NCBI GenBank assembly: GCA_951640165.1
Contig: OX621247.1
Coordinates: 30,044,001-30,108,000 of the forward strand
Direction of reading: 5' to 3'
Source: Pseudoips prasinana
Taxonomy: Eukaryota; Arthropoda; Insecta; Lepidoptera; Nolidae
DNA: 64,000 bases
The stretch's first letter is position 1, and every line of letters starts with the position of its first letter. The notes under the pieces were generated by a model. It saw nothing but the letters and a program-made list of their open reading frames with translations, was not told the origin of the DNA and did not search any database. The translations under genes and the position numbers were made by a program. Positions 19,501 to 30,884 of the stretch are shown here, in pieces.

Positions 19501-20604
19501 TTAACCCTTTAATAGAGCATAACGCATGTTCATAAGGTATAATATAAGGTTTTAGCTCGTATTACAACAGGATAGAGTTTAAAATGAGGTGGTAACTATT
19601 GTACCATTGCTCCATCAAGGGTTAAAAGCAAAATAAAGTTCGTAAACTGTGGACGATCGCAATAAACAAGTATCGTCCAAATTCAAGTTTGCTTATGGTG
19701 CATTGATAAACTATAACTATATAAGCATAAGTACACAAAAGCAATATTAAATAAGTATTTAAAATTGTCTATTCTGAAAATTTGAGGAATGAATTTGACC
19801 TGGATGTCTGAATTAATCAGCCTGATATCGCCCACTGTTAGACATGGTCTATGTTTCTATAAAAACCCCCCCAAATGTTTCTATAAAAACTGAATAATTA
19901 TATACCTACATAAATAGTACCCAATGTTTTATAATTGCCGAGAAAAATTTGATTCCTTTCCACCACTTCTTTCTTTGAGTCACTATAAAACGTTATTATT
20001 GGCCAAACTTTAATAAAACTTTTTGTCTCAACCCGGGATTTGAACCAAAATCCTCAGTATCTACTACTCATTAGCTTCCATTAGACAGTGGGACAGTTAC
20101 CTACCAGTTACTGCACTGTGTCGTCATCTCATATTCCAACAATTACATGACAATACATAATGGGTAGTGTACTATTATCACTTAACATAAACGCTCTAGC
20201 TATGTGAACCGTTGATATTGTCAAGGCATAACAAGCTATACAGAATGCAATATAAGTACGCCTGTTTCCCAGGGGAGTAGGCACAGTCAACGGATGTTCG
20301 TATCTCATAATCCTTGCACACTTCTTATGCCTCGTTTATTGTCAGTATACTATATTCTTCATACATACTCACCAGTTTACGATACATGTTTGTAATATAA
20401 ATATTATCTAGGTAGGAAGTAAACGGGGAGACCATTTCCTTCCAATATTCGAGAAGAGCTTTCTATATACGCTCCTCAGTTCCACTTTCATTATACTCCT
20501 ATAATATCTACTCTTCTTTCTATGAACGAAAATCGGCATCGTTAAAATGTTAATAATAAATAAGTTCTGCAATAATGAAACGATTGTATTACGATAGGGT
20601 ACAA
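19501..20604. other. Mostly anonymous; remnants of SINE heads and LINE text
   Basis: CAACCCGGGATTTGAACC at about 20,031 is a decayed SINE E head. CTTATGCCTCGTTTATTGTCA (20,328) resembles text seen next to the LINE remnant at 46,166. Nothing intact is visible. Confidence 0.4.
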
Positions 20605-21152
20605 AGTTTTTTTTATTTTTATTTATTTATTTATTAACAACCAACAACTATCTTTACAGGTTACACCTAATTCAATAGTGTTGTTACATAATAAGCTGCC
20701 CGTGTGAATTCACTCAGAGTACACTCAAATATATCAGTATGTTGGGACACCGCGTTGACCGCGTGCAGCGCCCGTGTCAGGGGTGCCTTCTGCAGCAGGT
20801 TAGTGCGCGCTGGCGGCACCCATATTAAAGGCGGTCGCCGCCGCCGTCCCACGTACTCATCAGGAACAAACAACCGAACCGTCTCTAGAACACCTGGGTT
20901 ATGTATTTTTCCTCTTAATAATTTAAAAAGATAAATGGTGAGAGCTACTTCCCTTCTTATTTCTAGTTTATAATACCCTATCATGCCTATTATAAATAGA
21001 GTACGATATAATAGTGGATAACCCGGATATGTACCATACTGTTTTAAGTAGTAAGTTGGGTTAGTTGCGCCATTCATAATTAAAAAATAGCTGAATTTAT
21101 ATATTTGATTTGTTAAATCGGTATCCTCTCCGAATAGCAGAATAACTATCAA
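20605..21152 (-). pseudogene. LINE ORF2 C-terminal fragment with A-rich tail
   Basis: An open minus-strand frame of 161 codons ends at 20,667. Its last ~90 residues include EIRREVALTIYLFKLLRGKI, VRLFVPDEYVGRRRRPPLIW, and RTNLLQKAPLTRALHAVN. This is the conserved C-terminal domain of lepidopteran jockey/CR1-like ORF2 proteins, downstream of the reverse transcriptase. The 3' end carries a short UTR and an AATAAATAAATAAATAAA-type tail (plus strand 20,612-20,636). The RT palm is missing, so it is a 5'-truncated insertion. No frameshift is visible within the fragment, which suggests it is fairly young. Confidence 0.8.
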
Positions 21153-21274
21153 AACATTGGAAAAATATAAAGAATATAAAGAAAATTAATTGTCTTAAAC
21201 AAGGTCGATGATAAAACCACTAGGCATTTTCAAGTTTCCTTTGAATTATTGTAAGGTCACATTTACACGTCGCT

Positions 21275-21490
21275 GCGTAGTGACGGCACAGAATATCATC
21301 ACCCCATTTCATCCCGTGGGGGGCGTAGAAATCGTCCGAGGGAATAACTACAAGAGCGCGGGCAGTAGCGTTTTCTGTGAACTATGACCTTCAAATTGCG
21401 ATCGCCATCCCGCCCAAGCGTGGCGAGTACGGCATATCCCCCCATTCTTTGAGGAGGCTCTTGCCCAGCAGTGGACGTACTGACATGATT
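21275..21490 (+). repeat. RTE-type LINE tail repeat
   Basis: CGTAGTGACGGCACAGAATA, TTCATCCCGTGGGGGGCGTA, GCGATCGCCATCCCGCCCAA and GCCCAGCAGTGGACGTACTG in order. Good match to consensus. Confidence 0.8.
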
Positions 21491-21926
21491 ACAGTAGGAG
21501 GCTTTCAATGCTTCACCGCAGAATGTTTCATTTCAGTTTTGGCGATGACTAAATGTTTAAAGATCGTAATCACAGGAAAACGTACCGCATATTATGTGTT
21601 TACCTCGACACTAGACGGGCGACAAATTTATATTACGTAAACCTAATGTATTCATCTACGGTAGGTAAATATTTTCATAGTGAGTAATGGACATTTTGTT
21701 TTGCTTTCAAACCGTATAATTTGGATCACGTTTTCTGCTCTTGGCAAGTAATGTGATTTAAATGATACAGTGGGAAACGAGGGCGGTATGTTTTGAAACA
21801 AATTCATAGAAATGTTGCGTCAAATTTAATTAATTTACTAAATATCACGTTCAGCCGCGTTCTTTACTCCAGAAGCAGGCCCACGAATTAAATCTGTAGT
21901 TTAGTTTATATCTTTCAGATATTATA
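21491..21926. other. No recognisable feature
   Basis: Anonymous AT-rich DNA; short frames without motifs. Confidence 0.5.
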
Positions 21927-22190
21927 ATATCCTGGGACATACACACGACCATCTTGTCCCAAACTATGCAGATCTTGTTCTCTGGAAACCAGATAACTGA
22001 TATATTACATACACTAATTTTCTTTTGTAAATACATAATATATACACCTATATATATAAATATAAATATAATATATTATTATTATATTATTAAAATATAA
22101 TATATATACCTATATATATAGATAATTACACCCAGTCAAGATCAAACATACATGTTCATGCACACGACTTACCAACCACGCCCCAAACGA
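21927..22190 (-). repeat. SINE family B with expanded AT microsatellite
   Basis: ATCCTGGGACATACACACGA and GAAACCAGATAACTGATATA match the family B body. The TATATAGATAATTACACCCA segment is preceded by expanded TATATA/AATATA tracts (22,035-22,120). The head end is decayed (CTTACCAACCACGCCCC). Confidence 0.7.
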
Positions 22191-22264
22191 TTGCCAATTA
22201 TTTCTATAACCTTTATCATACATTTATGTACTCTAATTTATCGCATAATCTAATGTACGACTTA

Positions 22265-22450
22265 TTAAGCCGCCCAACAGTCCTCTGATATGGATTAGCA
22301 ACGGTTGTCTAATGACTATAACCAGACCACAGTTAAACGCGCGCCTCAAAACACGCAGACGCTCAGAAATTATCTCTTAAGTGGTCCCCTATCTATAGAC
22401 CTTTACGTCTTCGATTACTGAGGGATTGGTAACTGGTTATCAGCACCTCA
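22265..22450 (-). repeat. 5S-like SINE, degenerate
   Basis: CCGCCCAACAGTCCTCTGAT, GGTTGTCTAATGACTATAAC, ACACGCAGACGCTCAG and CCCCTATCTATAGACC align in order with the reverse complement of the 39,000-39,305 copy, with many substitutions. Confidence 0.55.
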
Positions 22451-23204
22451 GTACTGTACAGTAATTAATGATGTAGCCCATTACTGTTCCACTACCTGCT
22501 GTGTAACAGTAATTGTGAGGTCCGTGACCTGTCAAGGACCTCACAGTGAGAGGGCATAGGTTAGTAAGGGTTCGCAGAATTCCGTCGAGAAAAATTTTGG
22601 AGAACTCTCAGGCATGAGATCAGGCAAGAAGGGAAACATCCCTTCACCGTTTTAAACACGAGGTAATTAATTTCTAATACGAATATGAATTCGAAAAGTA
22701 TGTGGTGCATGCTTTGGATTTATACTAGAGACAACTCAGACAACGCTCTAACCTATAAGCGATCTTAAACGTATCACAGTAATTAAACGTATGTAACTCG
22801 TTGCGAATATATTTCGAGCTGGTCAAGTTCTATATTTTTTCTTTGTTTACTTCCTTGCACATGAATAGACGCAATATGGTTAAGAGGAAGGATTATGGTG
22901 GTTTACCTGCTAATTCACTTTTGAACGTTTGTTATACTTTTAGCGCAATCCATTTGACAATATATTTAAATTATAATGGAAATAATATTTCAAATAATAA
23001 TTAATTAACGCCGCAGTGTTTTTTAGAGTAACAGATTTAATCGAGAAGGAAAAGTACGCGAAGAGTTACTCCAGGTATACGAATAAACGGTGCGCAAAAT
23101 GTAAATTTAAGACTCATGTAGGTATTTAGGAGTAATTACGTAACAAACGTGTAAACTTTCGCATTTGTTTTATTAGTCATATATTGGTGTGGTCGAAAAT
23201 TCGA
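22451..23204. other. No recognisable feature
   Basis: GAGGTCCGTGACC...GGTCCTTGAC-type short inverted text near 22,517-22,550 and anonymous AT-rich DNA. No gene. Confidence 0.45.
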
Positions 23205-23335
23205 GTGCACTTGTGGCGCAGCGGTTGAGATAGTCACCTCGCTACTTCGTGTCCCATGTTCGATTCCCACGCAGGATAACTATTTATGCGACACAGGGTT
23301 TAATTTCCCTAGTGCGGGCGTTGACATTTTTAAAA
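23205..23335 (+). repeat. SINE family D, internally deleted
   Basis: GTGCACTTGTGGCGCAGCGG head and GTTCGATTCCCACGCAGGAT B-box. The middle of the body is missing: ACTATTTATGCGACACAGGG joins directly to the 3' part. Confidence 0.8.
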
Positions 23336-23611
23336 GAAAAAGATAATTAATAATTCTTACATATATATGTAAAATTCGTTTTGATTAAAAGAAACCGTGT
23401 ATAATGTTTTTTTATTATAGTAATATGGAGTGCCTCGTCGGTCCAGCAATGGCATGATCAAGCGCAGATATTATTCAAAAAAAGGAAGAAGTACTATAGT
23501 CCGGTTGATAAGTTACTTCTAAATCCTTCTTTTAAAGTCTATTAAAAAGAAAACTTACAAATCTAGAGTTTAAGGTAGAACAAGCGATTCGTATACCTAA
23601 TATTGCAAAAA

Positions 23612-23861
23612 CTACACTTGGACATCACTCACACAGCCATCTGGTCCCAAACTAAGCAAAGCTTGTACTGTGGAAACCAGATATTTAATATATTACAGGA
23701 CTACTTTTCTTTTTCAAATACATACTTATATAGATAATTACACCCAGACTCAGGACAAAGAGACATGTTTATGCACACAGATATCTGTCCTGGGTGGGAA
23801 TCGAACCCACGACCTCCGGCGTGAAAAGCAAGCATTTGCCAACCACGCCAACAGGCCCGTC
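23612..23861 (-). repeat. SINE family B
   Basis: Full-length minus-strand copy: head GACGGGCCTGTTGGCGTGGT, B-box GGTTCGATTCCCACC, AGATATCTGTGTGCATAAAC, then the shared 3' module AGTACAAGCTTTGCTTAGTT. Confidence 0.85.
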
Positions 23862-24035
23862 AAAGATATTGGTAAAGCACCTTGGATTCAGTTCATAAAT
23901 CGTTGACCAGTCCAGTCCAGTTTGCTGTGTAGTGATGGCGGCGCATATCACAATATCATCACCTACCTGGGAATCGAGCCCATGACCTGTGGCGTTAAAG
24001 TCAAACATCTACCAACCACGCCAACCGGTGGTTTA

Positions 24036-24222
24036 TATTACACTAACTGTGCCCCGCCGTTTTACCCGCGTTAAATTTTATAAATTATAGCCTATGTGTT
24101 AATCCAGGGTGTCTAATAAGCTAACTCCATATCAAATATTAAAATGTCTGGAGCCGTTTAGCCGTGAAGAAGTAAGAAAGACACACTCACAAACTTTTGT
24201 CTTTATAATTTTAGTGTGATAA
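24036..24222 (-). mobile_element. Lep1-type Helitron
   Basis: Minus strand starts TCACACTAAAATTATAAAGA and ends GGGTAAAACGGCGGGGCACAG. Its interior GTGTTAATCCAGGGTGTC equals the fragment nested in the Helitron at 4565-4687. Confidence 0.8.
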
Positions 24223-24283
24223 AGAGGTAGCTTTTTTTTTATTTATAAAGAGCAGTAGCACTTTGTATAAACGGTATTTGACC

Positions 24284-24532
24284 GTCACCGTAGCCTAGTT
24301 GGTAGGTAGTGATCCTGCCTACGAAGCTGGTGGTCCTGGGTTCGAATCCCGGTAAGTGCAAATATTTGTGTGATGAGCACGAATATTTGTTTCTGAGTCA
24401 TGGATGTTTTCTATGTATATAAGTATTTATCTATCTATATAAGTATGTATATCGTCGCCTGGTACCCATAGTACAAGCTTTGCTTAGTTTGGGACTAGGA
24501 TGATCTGTGTGACATTGTCCCCAGATATTATA
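24284..24532 (+). repeat. SINE family A
   Basis: GTCACCGTAGCCTAGTTGGT head, B-box GGTTCGAATCCCGG, TCGTCGCCTGGTACCCATAG and a GATATTATAATT tail. Confidence 0.9.
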
Positions 24533-24710
24533 ATTAATTCGACTTGTCGATGTTTTTGCTACTCATAAAACATCGTTTTTAAATACTGGTCTAAGTTTAA
24601 AGCAATGCTGTTGTTTACGGAATAGGTATAATATGTAAGTGACAATCACTTGTATTGCCTTTATATTAAATGGTTTAATATTAAGCAAATATAAATTATA
24701 TTAATAGTAT

Positions 24711-24754
24711 AAAGTTTTATATTAATAGTACGCTTACTATTAATATAAAACTTT
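24711..24754. repeat. Perfect hairpin, 20 bp stem, 4 nt loop
   Basis: AAAGTTTTATATTAATAGTA pairs fully with TACTATTAATATAAAACTTT around CGCT. The left arm also overlaps a direct repeat TATTAATAGTA (24,699 and 24,720). Confidence 0.9.
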
Positions 24755-24904
24755 GTTAAAATTACATGTAAATATTCTGCAACATATTATAATATGCACT
24801 AGTGACTATTTATTTTGCAGGGATAAAGAAAATGTTGTTTTTGTTTGCTTGCAATAAGTCTGCCATATTTATTAATTTGTCACGTCTATAAATAATAAAC
24901 TCTG

Positions 24905-25165
24905 CTGTGTGGTGACGGCGACAAATATCAGAATCAGAATATCATCACCCCATCTCATCCCGTGGGGGGCGTAGAAGTCGACCCGAGGGAATATCTACCA
25001 GAGGACGGGCAGCAGCTTCCTTCTGAGTTCTATGACCATCTTACTGCGATCGCCAACCCGCCTGCCAAGCGTGGCGATTATGGCATATCCCCCCAAGACG
25101 ATTCTTGAGGGAGGCTTGTCCAGCAGTGGACTTATTTAGCTGTAATGATGATGATGATGATAAAT
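24905..25165 (+). repeat. RTE-type LINE tail repeat with (GATGAT)n
   Basis: CCATCTCATCCCGTGGGGGG, TACTGCGATCGCCAACCCGC, GTCCAGCAGTGGACTTATTT and a GATGATGATGATGATAAA tail. Near-consensus copy. Confidence 0.85.
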
Positions 25166-25169
25166 AATA

Positions 25170-25171
<2 letters not shown>

Positions 25172-25224
<53 letters not shown>
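25172..25224. repeat. (TA)n microsatellite
   Basis: About 26 uninterrupted TA dinucleotides. Confidence 0.97.
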
Positions 25225-25225
<1 letters not shown>

Positions 25226-25309
25226 TCTGTCCATTCTTTTATTAGCTGTCAAAAAGATAATTAACGAATGGACAAAGTAATTGTTTTTTTTATTTTATTA
25301 TAAGAGAGT

Positions 25310-25480
25310 GACAAACGAACAAGTGGGTCACCTGATGGTAAGTGATCACCGCCGCCCATGGACACTCGTGACACCAGAGGAGGCGCGAGTGCGTTGCCGG
25401 CCTTTATGAGTCGGCAAAAAAGTGTTGCTGACCCTTCCCCCCACCCCAATGAGCTCTGGCGACCTTACTCACACTCGGAA
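25310..25480 (-). repeat. GTGGGTCACCTGATGGTAAG repeat (empty site for the SINE at 54,538)
   Basis: The sequence from GTGGGTCACCTGATGGTAAG through GCGTTGCCGGCCTTTATGAG to GTTGCTGACCCTTCCCCCCA is a common lepidopteran interspersed repeat. The same text at 54,405-54,960 is split by a SINE. A more decayed relative is at 51,865. Confidence 0.75.
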
Positions 25481-25689
25481 ACACAACATTAAAATTGTTA
25501 ATGTTATTATTAAGGAATGTCTTCAGTAAGGTGGAGGTACTAGTGCAGGCGTTGACTTTTTTAAAAGAAAAAGATAATTAATAATTCTTACATATACAAT
25601 ATTAACTTTCCCAAGGTACTAAGTAATAATAACTTTCTTAATGAATCAAAAACAACGGACCGAAATAAACTTTATTTTGACGCTAATAA

Positions 25690-25955
25690 ATAAATAATAA
25701 ATATCTTTGGACATCCAACACATTGCCATGTGATCCTAAACTAGGCACAGCCTGTACTACGGCAAACAGACTACAGATAAACATACTTATATATGTTTAT
25801 AAATACATACATATTATATATAAATTACACCCAGGCACAACAAATAATCGTGTTCATCACACAAAGATTTATCCCGAGTGGGAATCGAACCCCCGACCTC
25901 TGGCTTAGCAGTCAGGGTCACTAACCACTAGACCAACAGGCCAGACAACAAAGTT
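25690..25955 (-). repeat. SINE family C (third tRNA-like head on the shared module)
   Basis: Minus strand head GGCCTGTTGGTCTAGTGGTT and B-box GGTTCGATTCCCACTCGGGA, then GATTATTTGTTGTGCCTGGG. The 3' module is the one of families A and B in divergent form (GTAGTACAGGCTGTGCCTAG). Confidence 0.8.
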
Positions 25956-26039
25956 CAACTTAACCACGCGAGTGCGTGAGCCAAATTGAACATTATTAGC
26001 GTTATTTAAAATTAACTTTACTTCGATTTATGCACATAA

Positions 26040-26345
26040 AAAAACGAACAGAGACGTGGTCGCTCACTATGGGCCTTATCAGGCGGCTCAAGGTCACCCA
26101 AAGAGCAAAGGAAAGGGCTATGCTTGGAGTTTCCCTGCGAGATCGAATCAGAAATGATGAGATCCGTTGGCGAACCAAAGTAGCCGACATAGCCCAAAGA
26201 ATTGCCAAACTTAAGTGGCAGTGGGCAGGGCACATAGCTCGTAGAACTGACGGCCGATGGGGCAGTTATTGTGGAGATCCTTGGGGGAGGCCTTTGTCCA
26301 GCAGTGGACGTCTTTCGGCTGATATGATGATGATGATGATGACAT
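26040..26345 (+). pseudogene. RTE-clade LINE ORF2 C-terminus, internally deleted
   Basis: The frame reads ETWSLTMGLIRRLKVTQRAK, SLRDRIRNDEIRWRTKVADI and QWAGHIARRTDGRWG. This is the thumb/C-terminal region typical of lepidopteran RTE reverse transcriptases. After GRWG about 150 bp are missing compared with 32,268-32,459, and the text jumps to TGTGGAGATCCTTGGGGGAG in another frame, then the (GATGAT)n tail. It is a 5'-truncated, internally deleted retroposon and not functional. Confidence 0.85.
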
Positions 26346-26349
26346 AAAT

Positions 26350-27496
26350 AACACTTTTTGGTATAACAAGGAATTGAACTGGGCCCTCTTTGGCTGCAGT
26401 CAACAACTGTTTGACTCACGAGACTACAGAGATAAATGTATACCGAATAATAAAGTACGAGAGTTTCTTTTGCTCTAAACGATACCTCTGCAGGATAGTT
26501 TCGCCTAAAAAGTTTAAAGTTTACCTAAGACACTTTCATTGCTTCACCAGACAATAGAGGAGTGTGCGGGGTCAAGCTGTTTAGCTGATAGCTCGATGGC
26601 ATCCGCTTTACAGTTCAAACCTCAACTCTAGGCGGTTAGTGCCTTTAGTTAGTCCAAGTGAGGTTCGGAGAGGGCATTACATATATTCACATACCTCAAA
26701 AGTATGTCAGGCGTATCAACATCAAATATATAGAGTCATCTTGCCAACTATATTTGATATTCATTGAATATATATCTGTGAATGTATTTTGTATGCAACA
26801 CTCCACACAATCCCGTTAAGTACGTCCCAATTGCATCTATTAGGTTTAGACTGACGATCTTAGGAGCGTCAGGTAACTAAGTGCAATCGAATCTTCTCCC
26901 AACTGTCTGCTACATTTAACTATTATCTTCCTTTAATATCAATCCGATTTTGCCTAACATTATGACACTAAAAGCGGACTAATTTATTTATTAGCCTTAA
27001 AATAAGTAATGAATTACAATATTATAATGTTAGACGAAGAACACGCTGTAGTAAAATATGACGGTCACTTATAGTAAAGCCATTTGACTCTGATTTAACA
27101 GTAATTTTGGAGACACTTGAGACTGGAAAATATATTTAAACGCTTATATCTAAAAATATTATTTCCCAATTATATTTCTTACTTTCTAAATTGTATTTGT
27201 GTCAAGTTTTTTAAATAGTCTGCTATGTTCAATAGACTAAACATCAGTCCAATACCATATTATTCTTAATACTGAATAATTACGCTCCATAGTGTCATTT
27301 ACAAGTGGTGTGTTATTATATATCAATTGTATAATATTACTAAAGATGGCATTTGTTTAACTTACGGCCGGAAAGGTTATTTAAAGACTACAGACATTTT
27401 AGACAAATAATATTTATCTGTTCTAAGTCTAACTGAGTCTTGACACTCAGTTAGTCAGTTGGTCAAAAGCATGGTAGTGATGTTCTTTTTATAGTA
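26350..27496. other. No recognisable gene; one imperfect inverted repeat
   Basis: 26,684-26,800 contains ATCAAATATATA/TATATTTGATAT and ATATATTCACA/TGTGAATGTA, an imperfect nested inverted repeat that may be an old MITE. The rest is anonymous AT-rich DNA. Confidence 0.45.
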
Positions 27497-28066
27497 AAAT
27501 AAAAAAAACTTCGTTTAAAAAAACCGACTTCAAAAACTAAAAAGTATAAAAAAAATATCTTAATAATGATTTAATTTAATACATCACTTATAATATGATA
27601 TTAATGAAATAATATAATTTGTATGTGCTGCCTATTGATAGGTTTGAAGTCGGTGCCAAGCCAAATGTAATAGTAGGTACCACACTCGCCTGGCGTTATT
27701 TTCAGCGGGATAGCTTCGTATTTCTACACAAACAACCCAAGCGTGCAGACGTCGTTGACAGTCGTCATATATTTTTATGATACAGTTTCATATTAATTCA
27801 TATTGTTCTTTAAGTTTATTTACTTAGGTTAATCTTTAGTGTAGGAATTTCATCACAAAGTATGAAAGCTGTATGTAATATTAACTTTTATTTTGCTCGG
27901 GGCTTGGCACTGACTTCAAACCTATCAATAGGCAGCACATACAAATTATATTATTTCATTAATATCATATTATAAGTGATGTATTAAATTAAATCATTAT
28001 TAAGATATTTTTTTTATACTTTTTAGTTTTTGAAGTCGGTTTTTTTAAACGAAGTTTTTTTTATTT
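27497..28066. mobile_element. 570 bp element with 166 bp inverted arms
   Basis: Left arm 27,497-27,662 and right arm 27,901-28,066 are equal in length and differ at very few positions; I see one, CGGTGCC against CAGTGCC. The arms run from AAATAAAAAAAACTTCGTTT to GGTTTGAAGTCGGTGCCAAG. The 238 bp loop is AT-rich and non-coding. The ends lack TG/CA, and I see no clear target duplication. It could be a fold-back/MITE-like element or an inverted duplication. Confidence 0.85.
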
Positions 28067-28074
28067 GTTACTTT

Positions 28075-28299
28075 TTAGTGTCTAGCTATGGTTAGGACTT
28101 CGAAAGGTGCCGTGCGCCTCAAAACTATAGATCCCAACAAACGATAACGGAAAAAAGAAACATCTTCCGAAAAAAATTTGTTGGAAACTCTTTTTCGCGT
28201 TCTTGTGGGTGACAGTGAATGATCGAAAAGACCGTTTGTAAAGTAAGAAAAACTACATAAAATTACGTTCACTCTAAGAAAACTTGCACATTACGAGTC
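28075..28299. other. No recognisable gene
   Basis: A 65-codon minus-strand frame without motif. Confidence 0.45.
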
Positions 28300-28575
28300 T
28301 AGACTAGCTAAGATTTATGAAAGTCTGAACAGCAAGCGTATAGGTTAGGCCGTATTTATGACCATCTAGCTAACGAGTCTGTGTGCTGAGGGCTTATACG
28401 CTAGATCTTATTATGAATCGAATGATCTTATGATCGAATAGCCATCTAGTCTGCTGAACAGAGGGTATGAGTCTATGAAGACTAGGTCTTATTAATGATC
28501 GATTAGCCAACGAGTCTACTGAGCAGAGGGCTGATAGCCTAGGTCTTATTTATCATTGATTAGATAATGAGTCGG
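28300..28575. repeat. Degenerate ~85 bp tandem repeat
   Basis: At least three diverged units built on TAGCCAACGAGTCTNCTGAG, CAGAGGGCTNATA and TAGGTCTTATTNATGATCGA occur head to tail. Neighbouring units share perhaps two thirds of positions. Confidence 0.65.
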
Positions 28576-29660
28576 ACTCGCCCGTGAAAGGCGGAATGTT
28601 TCTGTAGCAGCAAGTATTTGAGTTGATAGAATGGAAGATAAATTGCGGTTTACGATTTATGACGCATAAAAAAAACTACTTACTAGATCTCGTTCAAACC
28701 AATTTTCGGTGGAAGTTTGCATGGTAATGTACATCATCTATTTGTTTTAGTTTTATGATTCTCTTATTTTAGAAGTTACAGGGGGGGGGGGGGAGTTACA
28801 TGCCCCCCGCATTTTACGCCTTTGGAAGTGTCTCTCGCGCAAACTATACAGTTAAGAAAAAAATATGTTATAAACCTCAATATCATTTTCGAAGTCCTAT
28901 CCATATATACCCCACATGTATAGTTTAATGATTTTTTTTAATTCAGTTCTAAGTAAGTATAGGGAACCCCCAAATTTTATTGTTTGTTTTTCTATTTTTG
29001 TGTGAAAATCTTAATGTGGCTTACGGAATACATCTGCTGACCAAGATTCGACAGTGTAGTTCTTATAGTTTCGTTAAAAAGTGGCTGTGACATACGGACG
29101 GGCAGACATACAGACATGACAAATCAAGAAGAACCTTTGTGAAAGACATTTGGCTACAGAACCCTAAAAATGCCAGCTATTCCGCATCAAACTAAAGAAG
29201 AATCACGTAAATCGGTTCATAAATCTCAGCGTAATCGGTGTACGTACATAAAAATACGCTGGTGCTAAAAGGTGCGCCTACATGCGCTTCCAAAAAAAAA
29301 ACTTATTCGTGCGTATTAAACGCTAGTCGTCTGAAATTGTTGTTTATGTTCATGCCAAGACACACTTGAACAGGGTGAGTCTAGCTTGTCTAGCTAAGAT
29401 TTACAAACGTCTGTGCCAAAGACAATTACATAGTCCACTTAAACAAAAAATTTCATACAAAAATGTCCATAAAATGAAAACTACTGGGCCAATCTATATA
29501 AAATTTTTATGGGACCAAATGGCAACTCATCAAACTAAAAAAGAATCACGTAAATCGGATCATTAATCTCCGAGTAATCGGTGTACATACATAAAAAAAA
29601 AAAAAAAAAAAACCGGTGAACTTGAGAACCTCCTCCTTTGGAAGTCGGTTAATAATTTAC
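28576..29660 (+). repeat. Old lepidopteran interspersed repeats; G-run and A-run
   Basis: GAGTCGGACTCGCCCGTGAA, GGACGGGCAGACATACAGAC and TTTGGCTACAGAACCCTAAA bound a decayed CGAGTCGGACTCG-type repeat to about 29,170. 28,781-28,794 is a run of 14 G. A second piece ends in an A-run (29,590-29,610) followed by CCTCCTCCTTTGGAAGTCGG, a familiar repeat end also at 15,043. Confidence 0.5.
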
Positions 29661-29877
29661 TTCTAATGCTTATTATATAAAATATATTAGCTTTCTGTAA
29701 TCATTTTCCATATGAACTTTAACTGTTCCCAATTTTATACACCGGAGGCAATTCGTTTCGTAAAAAGGGGTACACGGTTTTTGCTTCACTTATTAATATT
29801 ATTATGATTACAATCGACGAAGACCATATGAAAGAACATTACCCTTTCTAGACTTAATTGTTTTGTATAACTTAAGA

Positions 29878-30017
29878 CAGTGGACCGACGATCTTGTGCG
29901 GGTCGCGGGAAGCCGCTGGATGCGGGCAGCGCAGGACCGGCTATTGTGGAGATCCTTGGAGAAGGCCTTTGTCAAGCAGTGGACGTCTTTCGGCTGATTT
30001 GATGATGATGATGATAA
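29878..30017 (+). pseudogene. RTE ORF2 extreme C-terminus and tail
   Basis: The plus strand encodes WTDDLVRVAGSRWMRA-like text, then CTATTGTGGAGATCCTTGGA and the (GATGAT)n tail. It is only the last ~45 codons. Confidence 0.75.
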
Positions 30018-30884
30018 CTTAAGAGTCAAAAAAATATAACGACCAGTGCCAGTTAGTCTATATTTCGTGACATCAAAAATACCCAATATTTTTTATATTT
30101 TGTTAAACTGACTACAACATATGCTACCACACATCCAGAACATATGCGTCAAGTTGGAACCGACTTTACAATCGCTGCTTAATAGATTTACGCCATGTTA
30201 CCTACATAGCGCTATCACGGACGTATCACATCGGTTATTGACCCTCAGTATTATTCTAATTAATGCGTTAGCGCAAGATTTAGAGCATGTAAACTGTATC
30301 AGCAAACTATTGTTCAATACTTGGGCAACAGGACTTTTAACTGGGCTCTAATATTGCCCCGAGTCTATGTAATACCAAATAACTAAAATAATCTCAATCA
30401 TGCAAAAAGAGCTGACCGAATGCTGTTCAAATTAAGAATGGAGATAAGTTATAGCTAATGAATGGAGTTACCAATATATATGAACGAAATTTCAGCGCGT
30501 AAAACTATCGCTCGTGCCCATCTGGACTCCAAAATGGATAACATTTTGAGGGGTTGTTTTAATAAGGTTGGTAGCGATCGAATCAAGAAAATTGATTTAT
30601 TGAATTTCTTGATTTTCCATGACGTGGTATTGCAAAAAAGCAATAGTTTTATATTAACTTACTTAATCAACTTATAAGCGTATTTTTATCCATAGTTAAT
30701 AGAAACTTTATATATAAACTTAGTGGCTTTTTACACACCCTTTATGGCATAATATATGTAATTTCTATTATGCAAATTATTAACTAACTGCTTAGCATAT
30801 TCGTTGCAAACTTGTAAAATGTCACGCGTACGTATTTACATACGATAACAGAAACGGGATATTGTGATGATTGCGAATTGTTTT
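30018..30884. other. No recognisable gene
   Basis: Frames of 62-92 codons overlap on both strands (30,121-30,351 and 30,455-30,677) with no motif that I recognise. Confidence 0.45.

Noticed and set aside
23769..24008. 79-codon minus-strand frame with protein-like composition
   Set aside because: It runs through the head of SINE B (VGSIPTQDRY and similar is translated B-box text); comparable frames appear over most SINE heads here.
30121..30677. Three short frames that could be small genes
   Set aside because: No recognisable domain and overlapping antisense frames; indistinguishable from chance in a 64 kb window.
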